Source: Nemertoderma westbladi
Taxonomy: Eukaryota > Xenacoelomorpha > Nemertodermatida > Nemertodermatidae
Direction: 5' to 3'
NCBI GenBank assembly: GCA_032718475.1
Contig: JAUCBJ010003224.1
Span: 1-22,306 of the forward strand
DNA length: 22,306 bases
The first letter of the stretch is position 1. Every line of letters begins with the position of its first letter. The notes beneath the pieces are model-generated. The model was given only the letters and a program-made list of their open reading frames with translations. It was not told the DNA's origin and made no database searches. The position numbers and the translations under genes are program-made. Below, piece after piece: positions 9,468 to 19,170 of this stretch.

Positions 9468-10230
9468 TGTTTCAAAAAACGAGTTTCAAACGCTGATTTT
9501 CAGTAAATATCCGAAAAATATAAAACCATTGATTGATAATTGTTCCCCATTTGGAAAAATCATCTAACATTATAAATATATTATACCTGAGACCCTCTTG
9601 ATTTCTAGTAGTGGACCAATTTAAATGGACCTGTGGTAGTCCTGTAACCATGGTCACAAGTCACTAAATATATTCTGCCAAATTTAATATAGTTCCGAAC
9701 TATCTAAAAAAAATTCAATTTTGGATCTAGTGTCTTACAGTGTCTTTAGACAATTACTTTCCGACCATTCAAGTTTGTCTATGTTGCCATGGTTACCGAT
9801 AACATTTGGAATGTGGACAAAATATTGGAAAAAACATGTTCAGTATACATCAACTTTGATCATATGCACATATCTTAGTTCCTCATTACACAGTAGAGGT
9901 CTCTGACCACTAAAACAGTCAATATAGTTACCATAGCAACGGGTATGTTTCATTATTTATGCACTTCCGCTTTCTTATTTTTTCATATTTTCATATTTAG
10001 AAGGAAATATTTTTTTGATTTGAAAAATATATATCTGGGGTCTATCATAGCTATTTTTTAAATGTAAATAATTACTCATGACCATAGCAACGGGAGATTT
10101 CCCTCTTATACACTAATTGCTGGGTGGAATTTCTTCCAATTTTGTGAAATATGAACACTGAAGTATATAGAAACATATTATGGACAAAAATTTCAAAATT
10201 AATTTATGATTACTTTTACTTACTATACTT

Positions 10231-10522
10231 GCATAGCAACATAGATTTTCCGTAGCAACCATAAAGTTGTTCATGGTATTGTAAGCAAAAACAAGTTTCC
10301 TGCAACAGTATAATGCTTTCCTTAGCAACGGCGGGTTTTGCTAGCAACTGAAAGTTTTACATAGCAACGACGAATTTACCATAGCAACCTGGAACATATC
10401 TTAGGAACGGTGCATTTTTGACAGCAATAACAAGTTTTTTCTTAGGAGTGTTACATATGAGAGGCAATACATCCTTAGTAACAGCGAGTTTTGCATAGCT
10501 ACGAGGAATTTTGCTCTGCTAT
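10231..10522. repeat. 20-bp-period array of TAGCAAC half-sites
   Basis: AGCAAC begins at 10235, 10254, 10324, 10343, 10363 and 10383, followed by degenerate copies at 10403 (AGGAAC), 10423 (AGCAAT), 10444 (AGGAGT), 10462 (AGGCAA) and 10497 (AGCTAC). From 10324 to about 10463 the step is 19-21 bp. Units have the form ATAGCAACGACGAATTTACC. Decay toward the right end indicates an old array. Further AGCAAC copies at 9935 and 10085 lie in the same element, one of them within GTTACCATAGCAAC (9927-9940). Confidence 0.8.
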
Positions 10523-10890
10523 GTCGAATTTGTTAGTGATATTGGGAATTTTTTCAAAATTTCTTCCAACTAGGCTATTCTGAAGGAGTTTGAAGAGCAA
10601 GGTAATTGGTTAGTCCACATGTAAGACACTAGATCCAAAATTGAATTTTTTTAGATAGTTCGGAACTATATTAAATTTGGCAGCATATATTTAGTGACTT
10701 GTGACCATGGTTATAGGACTTCCACAGGTCCATTTAAATTGGTCCACTACTAGAAGTCAAGAGGGTCTCAGGGATAATATATTTATAATGTTAGATGATT
10801 TTTCCAAATGGGAAACAATTATTAATCAATGGTTTTATATTAATCGGATATTTACTGAAAATCAGCGTTTGAAACTCGTTTTTTGAAACA

Positions 10891-10904
10891 GTTGCCATGG
10901 CAAC
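10891..10904. promoter_or_regulatory. Perfect X-box-like palindrome (right arm)
   Basis: Second GTTGCCATGGCAAC, the inverted counterpart of 9454-9467. It lies 567 bp upstream of the ABHD11 ATG, close enough to act on that promoter if bound by an RFX factor; that is inference. Confidence 0.5.
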
Positions 10905-11149
10905 CGAGTTTTACAAATGACATCAATGGAATCTCTGATGCTGATATATGGGGGGTGTAGGTCAAGGTTAAAAGACTGTAGCTTTATTGGAAGGTGGACT
11001 TTTGTAAATGACCTCTTGTTATCATGGTAATATGGGACCGATAAATAATGTTGCAAAGTTGGTTCCCATTAAAATATTAAAGGTATGGTAATTATCTACT
11101 CCTGTGCCTTTGTCCAGAACGTCCGCATTAACTTGCTAAGCGACCTGAC

Positions 11150-11470
11150 TATATATACTGTATACCGGTCATGTAGGATTAAAGCAATCGCACTTGTATT
11201 TATAATATTCCTAATAAAAATATAGGCCTACTCCAAGGGTACACAGATCTCTACCGGTAAGCAAACTTTCTGTGCTTTCTATCTGAATGTGTAAATCAGC
11301 AATCCTACTGGACAGCCTAGAAGTGGCTTATTTATTGTACCGGTGGTACTGCTGTACTCTGACAGCAATACGTCAATCTGTCAATTAAGATTGCTTCGTA
11401 CCAACCGTACCGGATACCGCCTTGCCGTCCTTCAATCTTACACGAAGACCATTGTAGATGGTAGAGTCCA
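11150..11470 (+). promoter_or_regulatory. ABHD11 upstream region with ACCGGT palindromes
   Basis: The 321 bp between the foldback element and the ABHD11 ATG. ACCGGT occurs at about 11164, 11253 and 11339, and a near match CGTACCGGATACCG lies near 11407. TAGGCCTA occurs near 11223. There is no convincing TATA box. An in-frame TAG at 11462-11464 precedes the ATG, so if a longer protein is made, an upstream exon must be spliced downstream of 11464. An out-of-frame ATG at 11458 overlaps the start. Confidence 0.4.
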
Positions 11471-12289
11471 ATGATCCCAGGAGTAACTTTATCCTACAGG
11501 ATTTTCCCTGGCAGGAATCCGGGATTGCTTATGTTACACGGCGTTTTCGGTGCGAAACAAAATTTCGCCGGAGTCGCAAACAAAATAAACCGAAAAACCG
11601 GAATGCTGGTAGGTACGTGCGATAGCCGTAACCACGGGGCGTCCCCTTGGACACCGGAGATGGGTGTCGTGGCGATGCGAACAGATACGTTGAAACTAAT
11701 GGAGGAGTTAAACTTCCATGGGGTGTTACTGGGCCATAGCATGGGGGGAAAAGTAGCAATGAGTACCGCGTTGTCAAACCCCGAGAGTATTACTAAATTA
11801 ATCGTAGTAGATGCGGCGCCTTGTGTGATAAATAACTCTGCAAGAGAAGTGATCCGGGGATACATGAATAAGATGCAAGAATTCACAGTGGATAACAGTA
11901 AATCTCTCTCTAGCAATAGGAATATGGCCGCAGATTTTCTTATAAACACCGTTACGAATCCAAATATTCGAAACTTTATTTTGACAAATTTGATAAAAAG
12001 GGCTGATGGTACGGTGGGGTGGCGGTGTAATTTAGAAGCGGTTTCAAGGAATTGGGATCGGTTGACTGACCTAGATGTTTCTACCGACTGCGTACCGCGC
12101 CGGGGACCCACTCTCTTTATTTTGGGCGCCGAGTCCGACTCTACCGGTTCCTCTAAGGAAGTTCGCGACGACATCTATCGTTTATTCCCCTCCGCCACTA
12201 TTCACATGGTCCCGGGTGCCGGCCATTTCGTTCACGCCGATAATCCATCGGAGTTTGTAGACATTGTCTCTGATTTTATTACAGATTAA
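11471..12289 (+). CDS. ABHD11: ABHD11-like alpha/beta hydrolase, single exon
   Basis: 272-residue serine hydrolase of the alpha/beta-hydrolase fold, closest to ABHD11. In mammals ABHD11 is mitochondrial and protects the lipoylated 2-oxoglutarate dehydrogenase complex; that role is family knowledge. Visible here: SYR at 8-10, the oxyanion-hole loop LHGVFGAKQNF at 22-32, DSRNHGASP at 51-59, the nucleophile elbow GHSMGG with Ser90, VVDAAP at 112-117, the strand LFILGAESD at 215-223 that probably supplies the acid, and the catalytic His in GAGHFVHADNP (His252). Vertebrate ABHD11 is about 315 residues because of an N-terminal mitochondrial presequence. None is present here, and an in-frame stop lies 7 bp upstream, so either the presequence is on an upstream exon or this copy lacks it. 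The frame has no intron, unlike the multi-exon vertebrate gene, so a retrocopy is possible. The intact triad region argues that it is functional. Confidence 0.92.
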   Translation: MIPGVTLSYRIFPGRNPGLLMLHGVFGAKQNFAGVANKINRKTGMLVGTCDSRNHGASPWTPEMGVVAMRTDTLKLMEELNFHGVLLGHSMGGKVAMSTALSNPESITKLIVVDAAPCVINNSAREVIRGYMNKMQEFTVDNSKSLSSNRNMAADFLINTVTNPNIRNFILTNLIKRADGTVGWRCNLEAVSRNWDRLTDLDVSTDCVPRRGPTLFILGAESDSTGSSKEVRDDIYRLFPSATIHMVPGAGHFVHADNPSEFVDIVSDFITD

Positions 12290-12326
12290 ATTAATCCGGA
12301 ATGTTTGTTGCATTACCAACAACCTG

Positions 12327-13485
12327 CAAATACTTTTATACTTAAATTGTTACTTGTTCGCTCGAATATACCCTGAATCATGGGGAAAAGGAGTACTTTT
12401 ATAATTTTTCATTTTCCAGCGAAAAAAAAGTAAAAATAATATGTTTTTCAGTGGAATTGCTTAATAGTTGAAAGTGCATCACAGTAGGAAAGGTTTACAC
12501 GTAATTTGAGTAAAATCCATTCACATACTCAAAAGTTATTGCAACTTTAGTGTCTGCAAGGCGAACTCCAAAACGGAACTCAATATCCAATATTGGTTTA
12601 TGTTGTTAAGCGGCACTCTACTTATATAAATAAATATTCCAGAACACTAAATTATTTAATATTGAGTGAAGCATCATCAGGAGTTGAAGAGTACAGTAAT
12701 TTGAATCGCAGTAACTATGGAAGCAATATAGTAAAATACTATAGTTCAATTTATTTTGTTATATTATATCGCTCTATCTTTTATTAAAGAAAACAAAAAG
12801 TACCAATTTAAGAATAATAATTATTTATTACATGGGGAAAAAAGTAGAACTTTTTTTTCATGGTCGAGAGAATATTGAAAAAAAAAAGTTCTACGTTTTT
12901 TCCCCATGTAATACGTAATTTTTTTCTTAAATTGGTACTTTTTTGTTGCTTAATTCTGTAATAAAACAGCGATATACTACAGTACAGTTGTGTTACAAAA
13001 TAAATTTAACTGCAATATTTTACTATATTGCTTCTATAGTTACTGCGATTCAAATTATTGTACTCTTCAACTCTCGATGTTGCCTTACTCAATGTTAAAT
13101 AATTTAGTGTTATCGAATATTTATTACGTAACTAGAGAACCGCTTAACAACAGAAACCAATATTGGATATTGAGTTCCGTTTTGGAGTTCGCCTGTAGAC
13201 ACTAAAGTTGCAATAACAATTCAGTGTGTGCATGGATTTTGCTCAAATTACTTTCAAACCTTTTCTACGTCGATGCTCTTTCACCACATGTAATAAAATT
13301 TAACCTCCAACCTCCTCTAAACTTCCACCAAAAATATTTTACTTTACTTTTTTCTCCTGGAAAAAAGGTAAAATCAATGCATTCCTATTGATTACTTTTT
13401 TCCTTAGGGAAAAAAAGTGAAACTTTTTCTCCCGATTTTGGGGTATATTCGAGAGAAGAAGTGACAATTTAAAAATACAATTATA
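12327..13485. mobile_element. 1.16-kb near-continuous palindrome (giant foldback)
   Basis: The two halves are inverted copies almost up to the centre at about 12869. The inner pair is TACCAATTTAAG at 12801 against its complement ending at 12937, with a GGGGAAAAAAGTAGAAC-type block on each side and under 20 bp of loop. Outer matches include CGAATATACC (12363) with GGTATATTCG (13442), and TCCAATATTGG with CCAATATTGGA plus AACTCCAAAACGGAACTCAA with its complement. The right arm is about 75 bp longer. No coding capacity, and no clear target duplication. It begins about 40 bp after the ABHD11 stop, so ABHD11 transcripts reaching past it would fold into a long hairpin. Confidence 0.8.
12629..12634 (+). 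terminator. Possible ABHD11 polyadenylation signal
   Basis: AATAAA 340 bp after the ABHD11 stop, the first plus-strand match. It lies inside the left arm of the palindrome, so if used the transcript would contain only one arm. No cleavage evidence is available. Confidence 0.3.
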
Positions 13486-13612
13486 TATTGCATCGTTAAA
13501 AAACGTAGAACAAGTTCAATATTTTCTTGGCCCTTTTTAACCCCTCAAGTAGAGTGAAAACAAGTTCTATATTTTACATTACTCTAAAACACAGTGTCGC
13601 ATTATAAAGAGT

Positions 13613-13980
13613 AAGGCCCGTTTCCGCGCTGCTTTTTTTTGTGAGGTATTCTGAGCTTTTTTTGAGCTGTTTTTTCTAGCTTTATTTCTAGCTTTTTTTT
13701 AAGCTTTTTTTCAAGCTTGTTATGCCTTTTCTAACGTTCAGTTAAAATTAAGATGTAATATGAATGTTCTAGAATTAGATAATTATGATATTCGCACAGC
13801 TTTTTTCAAGCTTTTTTTGAGCTTTTATTCAAGCTTTTTTTTTTAGGTTTATTGTATATTTTAGGTTTGAAAATTTGAAAATTCTCAGCTTCATCTTGAA
13901 GCAATTAATTTCTAGAATTTGTTTTAACTAAAAAAAGCTTGAAAAAAAGCTCAAAACAAAGCTGCGCGGAAACGGGCCTT
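13613..13980. mobile_element. Small MITE-like element with AAGGCCCGTTTCCGCG ends
   Basis: Left end AAGGCCCGTTTCCGCG and right end CGCGGAAACGGGCCTT are exact inverted 16-mers. Next to each end is a GCTGC / GCAGC block with AGCTTTTTT-type runs. The body consists mostly of AGC or AAGCTT words separated by T6-T8 (13635-13715 and 13798-13845) and a less repetitive middle. Flanks GTA and TTAC do not give an obvious target duplication. No coding capacity. Confidence 0.8.
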
Positions 13981-14989
13981 TACAAAAGTACTAATACTAA
14001 TAAATTTGGAATCATTGTATTGAACTGTGTCAAATTGCAATCAGTTTTTGGTCGGGCATTTTCTCTGATTAAAAGTTGGTTAAGTCCACATTGACCTGGC
14101 GAATGATGGTTTGGTAATTACCGAAGGCCTAGTAAACTTGCGAATCCTAGTTTCATTATGTATTTTACACCGTCTATTCCACCAAAAACAAATACTGGTT
14201 GCATTTTTGTAGTGCAGGCCTGTGTTCTATTGTTCTGTACTTAGTAGGCCCACTCGTTATAATTTCAATTGTTAGACTTAACTTACTGTAGCTTATTTTC
14301 CTTTAATTGTTGTGGCTAAAGCCTAAAGTTTGTAGATAATTTTTACAGTTTTATATTATTATATTTATTTAATTTGTTTCTATTGAACCACACTATATTA
14401 CGCATTAAATTAATACGATTTAATTTATAATGTTTCCTTTATTTCAGAATTATAGGGGAAATTGACAGATATATATAAAGTATGCACTCTTTATATCCCT
14501 GTGAGGGAGACTTGACTTTAGGGGAGACTTGATTTTTTTGAATAACTCAACAACTATTATAAATTATTTGACAATACCACACAATAATTGTGTAAAATAC
14601 ATGTTAGCTACACCCGCGCAACAATGTTTTATTACCTTTTGGTTATATTTTGTGGGGCGAGCCACGAAGTGAGCGAAGCCTTATCATATGTGTGCCATTG
14701 GCGAGTTGTCTGTCGTCGTCGTCGTAAATTTTTGATCGCTAATAACTCGGTTATTCCTCGATGAAATTAAACGAAACTTGGTATGGATGTAGTCCGTCAA
14801 AAGTTTAGAGAGATGTTAATGAAATAAAATATGGCATTGATTAAATAAAATATAATACAGTAAATTTAAGGGCCATGTCTATGAAACAATAAATAAATAG
14901 TGATAGACAGACCACCATGAAGGGATAAACTTTAAGGGGTAATCAGAATAAAATAGGTTCAAGTTGTGCTTGAAAGAGTGCAGTGAGGG
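13981..14989. other. Intergenic stretch, no gene recognised
   Basis: No protein-like frame. Two things stand out. Around 14652-14678 the text GCGAGCCACGAAGTGAGCGAAGC, followed by GTCGTCGTCGTCG and then a stretch about 'CTCGGTTATTCCTCGATG' (to about 14815), has the look of a dispersed repeat end rather than unique DNA. Near 14440-14452 a pyrimidine tract plus CAG resembles a splice acceptor, but no exon follows. Confidence 0.4.
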
Positions 14990-15642
14990 CAGGGACGGAT
15001 TATGAATTTTGGGCCCCCGGCAGACGCAACTTACGGGCCCCAAGCACCCCCCCCCCCCCCCCCACGAACACCAAATATATTCGATATAAAAACGTAACGG
15101 AAAACACTAACTGGACAGAAATAGTTGAATTTCGCTAAATTAAAAATCAGTGAAAAAAGCGGTGAGTTCCGCTTACTTTTTTTTAACGAATAATAGTCCT
15201 TTATTATTATAAATTTTAAATAATAATAATTTTTTCCTAAAATTACACCATCCAAAAGACATAAATTCTATATTTAGGAACGAATATATTGGTACAGTAT
15301 ATTATTAAATTAGACACAAAATTAATTAAAATTAAATGTTAATTGTAATACAGTAATAATTTACTATTATTTTAAATCGACCCTTTTGCTAACGTTTTCC
15401 TTTAAGCATCATTACATTACACTTTAAATATTTTTTTAAAACACTAAACATTCTATGGGACCCAGTGCTCTGAATGGCGCTATATATGTGAGATATACTC
15501 TACTTATTTATTGAACAGCCAGAAATTGTTTTATCAGTGAGATAATGTTCGGTAAATTTCTCCGAACTTGCGGGCCCCTTCCAACTTACGGTCCCCCGGC
15601 AGCTGCCCCTGTTGCCCCACCCCACCCCTTAATCCGTCCCTG
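14990..15642. mobile_element. hAT-type MITE with perfect 8-bp target duplication
   Basis: Starts CAGGGACGGATTA and ends TAATCCGTCCCTG, exact 13-bp inverted repeats of hAT type (CAGGG start). It is flanked by AGTGAGGG at 14982-14989 and AGTGAGGG at 15643-15650, a perfect 8-bp direct duplication that is the hallmark of hAT transposition. Subterminal GC-rich segments (GGGCCCCCGG on the left; CCCCCGGCAGCTGCCCC on the right) can pair further. A C17 run occupies 15047-15063. The 653-bp body has no transposase ORF, so it depended on a transposase from elsewhere. Confidence 0.92.
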
Positions 15643-16710
15643 AGTGAGGGAGACATATCACTACAGTTTCTGACAGCGCATTCCAGGGGTCAATGACTCT
15701 GAAATGGAATGTAGATTGTCTCGAAAGCAAAAGCGCCCGTGGTTTAAGTAGGTTGGTTCATCGAGTGTCCACGTCGGCTGCTGGTATCTAATGAGAAATA
15801 ATAGTAGTAATACAGTAATAACGATAGAAAAACAATAGAAGATCCTAGATGAGACCTGATTCCCATACAATACATAGATCTGTAGATTGCACAGTAATAT
15901 TCTATATAATTACCTAATTAACTAAAAGTGCTAATTAACTATTAAAGAAATACCAAATAATGAAAAAATTGATTTAATTATTGATGTATTGATTAAATTA
16001 AAAATATTAATTAGTACATAAAAAAATGCCACAATTCCTAAAAATACGCACTGTGTAATAATTGCTTAATAAAAATTTTCGTAATTGACTTTTAAGAAAA
16101 TGTATTAAAATCGATCGATTATTAAAAATTACTTATGGCTATAATAATAAATTACACAATGAGCTAAAAAAAACTATTATAAAAAATTGGTTAGGCCTAA
16201 TTATTAATTACGGTACCGGCATCCATACCGGCATGAATAATACCGGGATGCTTCGTATAAAATGCCATAATTCCACATGAGTTGGTGGGCGTCAGGTCGA
16301 TGTATAGAACGGGACTTAGTCCTCGTAGATAATTTCATTCCCATGGAGCAGCGACCACGACCACACCTAGGATGTGTTTCAGGACAGAGACCGTGTTTTA
16401 TCCACCGCTGAAATTCCGCTTTAGATGAAGTATCATTCTAGAAAAGACAGTTTTTTTTTGTTTTTTCACGTGCTGCGCGAAGGGCATATCGTCCTCTTCT
16501 GTCGTAAAATTTTATAGTACTGTAGTAAAGTAGGAATACACCCTACTACAAGGTATACAGCGGCTTAAGCCTGTAAGCAGGAAGGTTGCAGTGCAGTCAG
16601 CTGATCAGGTTACAGTACAGCAGTAGGGAATAGACTATAATAATACTAGGGCAGTGTAGGATGGAGGGGAGGCCCCCAAACAGAAATGAGCTGATAAACC
16701 TACCCTCCAG
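15643..16710. other. Intergenic stretch, AT-rich then mixed
   Basis: No gene recognised. 15890-16200 is extremely AT-rich with many TAATTA words. 16200-16260 has ACCGGC/ATACCGG words related to but not equal to ACCGGT. 16270-16700 is of normal complexity and may include the missing 5' part of the LINE that becomes recognisable at 16711, but I could not read endonuclease motifs there. Confidence 0.45.
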
Positions 16711-18839
16711 GACCCTGACAATATTTAAGATTTAATTTTTTCCACCGATGAACTCTACATTAGTAATGTTAATGTCATTGAACCCTTTTCAAGTAGTGAC
16801 CATAATAGTCTTACTTTCTTTCAATTTACGCGGCAATAATGAAGCCGATAGCACAAAATATTTTGGATACTATGATTTTAAAAATGCCGATTACGTAAGT
16901 TTTTCGTCGTACATGCATTAATATGTTTGGCAGGAAAAATTTAGTACTTGTAGTACAGTGGATGATTATTGGGAAACCGTAAAAAATAAATTATTGTGGC
17001 GCCGCCAGCATACTGCCTCTGGCCGCCTTGAGTATAACAGATGTGTAAAGGAAATTTCCCATGCTATTTATCTGTCTTCCTTTCGACCGATTTATCTGCC
17101 CAGACGCTGTTTTTCGTTTTGTAAACAATAAATGTAAAATCAGTTCTGGTATTCCCACTCTTAAGTATAATGGTGCGAGCGACTGTCATAGATGATGCTG
17201 CCAAGGCCCATATATTTTCAAATGTGCTGTCAGAGAATTATATACAGGATACTGGCAAATTGCCCTCTTTCAATAGTAAAGTAAATGCTGGTGTTTCCAA
17301 GTCTGAGATAAATTTTCACGTCGAGAAAGTTTTCTCTATTCTTAAAGATTTAAAACCAACGAGTAGTAATTCACCTTATAGTCTTCCCAGCATACTATTC
17401 TATAAACTATCGTACACCTTAGCACTGCCATTATCTATTATATTTCGGTTATCTTGTATTACTCATGCCTTACCGTCTATTTGGTTGACTCGCGGTTCCC
17501 ATTTTTAAGAAGAGTAACGCTTCAGATCCTTACAATTATCGGCCAGGTTCACTAACTTGTGTCGCATGTCAAATCATGGAAACTTGTATAAAAAATGGAC
17601 TACACTAGTTGATTATCTCATACAACACAAACTTATTACTACATAAGGCCCAACATATTTTTTTGAAAGCGTCGCTCTACTGGTACGCAACTACTAGAGT
17701 GTTTAAATGACTGGCAAAAATTGTCTGATAGAAAACAATCTTTGGATGCCATTTATATAGACTTCGTGAAAGCGTTCGACCGTGTAGTACATAGTAAATT
17801 GATGTGTAAACTTGCTGGTTACGGAATTGGAGATGACCTTCTACTGTAGCTTGGTTGGAAGTTTTCCTTACTAATCGTACCCAGCGAGTTGTTGTACATA
17901 GGTAATTGTTTTTCTGCAGCCCACGCCGTCCCCTCTGCGCCTCTGGTACTCCACAGGGTAGTGTTATTGGTCCTATTCTATTTGTAATTTTCATTAATGA
18001 CTTACCGGGATTATTTAATGGTGCTACTTGTCAACTTCATGCCGATGACGTAAAGTTATATGCCCCTTCTTCTTCCCATTCACAGTTAGTGGAGTGTTTA
18101 GATATTTGAGAGACATAGGCCTCGAATTGGCAGCTCACTCTAACTATTGATAATTTATTGTAAAGTAATGTACATTGATGCATCCAATCCATATCTGCCG
18201 TATTGTTTGTTTATATGGTAAAGGAATTAGAACAATTGATAATTTGCAAAGTTTTGGGAATTATTATGTACCCTCATTTAAAATTTCAAGTATATTGTAG
18301 AGAACAATCGGCTAAGACTTTTAAAATTATAAATATGATTTTTCGGTGTTTTCATACAGCAAATAAATCTGCACTTCTTATTACAGCCTATAGATCTTAC
18401 GTCCGGCCATTGGTGGAATACAACACGGTCGCCATATCTAAAATAGACCATAGACATGATAGAGTGGGTGCAAAGATATTTTACACGCAGATTGTCAGAT
18501 TGTTTGCTACAGTAGATGTAATATACCTTACATAAGTTATTGATAGACAGATTACAAAGTCAGGCGCGCATTACGTTCGACCTGAGAATGCTGTATAAAA
18601 TTGAAAGAAATCTAGTTGATTTATCCTTTTGTAGTTTCTTCAGATATGCACCTAGACTAGGTCTTCGTGGGCATTCCCATAAGCTGTTTGTGTGCCCATC
18701 GCGGCTAAACATTTCCAAACACTCGTTTGCAAATAGAGTAGTACCCATCAGGAACTCTCTTCCATCAGATGTAGTAGATTTCGTATCTTTACAAGTTTTT
18801 ACAAGTAAATTACCCAGTGTCGATTTTTTGCAGTGGTAG
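16711..18839 (+). pseudogene. LINE ORF2 remnant (endonuclease end, RT, C-terminus), CR1/L2/Jockey-like
   Basis: Recognisable in pieces over 2.1 kb. 16711-16824 ends an AP-endonuclease domain with PFSSSDHNSL (catalytic SDH box), interrupted by TAA at 16726-16728. About 16836-17018 is the linker (FKNADYVSFSSY, then CSTVDDYW). 17170-17508 begins RT (LKDLKPTSSNSPYSLPSILFYKLS). A frameshift near 17495 leads to VPIFKKSNASDPYNYRPGSL, then YIDFVKAFDRV (catalytic Asp codons 17760-17780), a stop near 17846, another shift to GTPQGSVIGPILFVIFINDL (from 17945), and LHADDVKLYAP (Asp-Asp codons 18044-18049). 18280-18440 and 18540-18839 are the thumb and C-terminal region (ANKSALLITAYRSYVRPLVEY; then RGHSHKL, FANRVVPIRNSLPSDVV), ending TAG at 18837-18839. 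All RT boxes survive, but several frameshifts and stops make it inactive. Confidence 0.88.
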
Positions 18840-19170
18840 TGGTGTCATTTTCACCGTTTTGATTAGAGAAGGGTTTTATGTTTTTATTTTTTATCTCTCA
18901 AATGTAAATAATGGCCCCTATAAGTGCCGTGCGCCTAGGTGGTCTCCCCCTCTTCTAATTACTTTTGATTTTTAACATGTATTTAACATAGTGCGACTAA
19001 ATGCGTGACGTTTTGTTATTAACTACAGTATATAATATAGTTATATTCAATATCCGTTATACTTAATTTAAATTACCTATACTGTATCAACACTAATGTT
19101 GAGTGCCTCATAGTTGTTCACTTATATCTGTATGTTTTTATTTGATATTTGATTTTAATTGAATTAAATT
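18840..19170 (+). mobile_element. Probable 3' UTR of the decayed LINE
   Basis: Non-coding sequence directly after the RT stop codon. It ends in a short reiterated TTTTAATTGAATTAAATTC segment (about 19152-19170), which resembles the short-repeat tails of CR1/L2-type elements. The 3' boundary is approximate. Confidence 0.45.

Larger units (their letters stand above)
9184..11149. mobile_element. Large foldback element with about 0.55-kb inverted arms
   Basis: Arms 9184-9736 (553 bp) and 10621-11149 (529 bp) are inverted copies with few differences; the outer ends read GTCAGGTCGCTTA and its complement, with TA on both sides (9182-9183, 11150-11151). The short reading frames in the arms (9472-9657 and 10701-10886, for example) are mirror images created by the repeat, not genes. 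The 884-bp centre holds many copies of TAGCAAC, all on the + strand, with a 20-bp spaced array from 10324. Both arms contain a perfect GTTGCCATGGCAAC palindrome. There is no transposase ORF, so it is a non-autonomous TA-target element. Its right end is only 322 bp from the ABHD11 start codon. Confidence 0.85.

Noticed and set aside
9472-9657. Two similar 61-codon ORFs (this one and 10701-10886) on opposite strands
   Set aside because: They are mirror images caused by the inverted arms of the foldback element, not a gene pair.
11494-12174. 226-codon open frame antisense to ABHD11
   Set aside because: It lies wholly within the ABHD11 coding region on the other strand and has no recognisable motif; the hydrolase frame has a full catalytic architecture.
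14385-14399. 15-nt exact match (GAACCACACTATATT) to the right end of the element at 4284-4750
   Set aside because: Similarity does not extend on either side, so it may be chance in AT-rich DNA.
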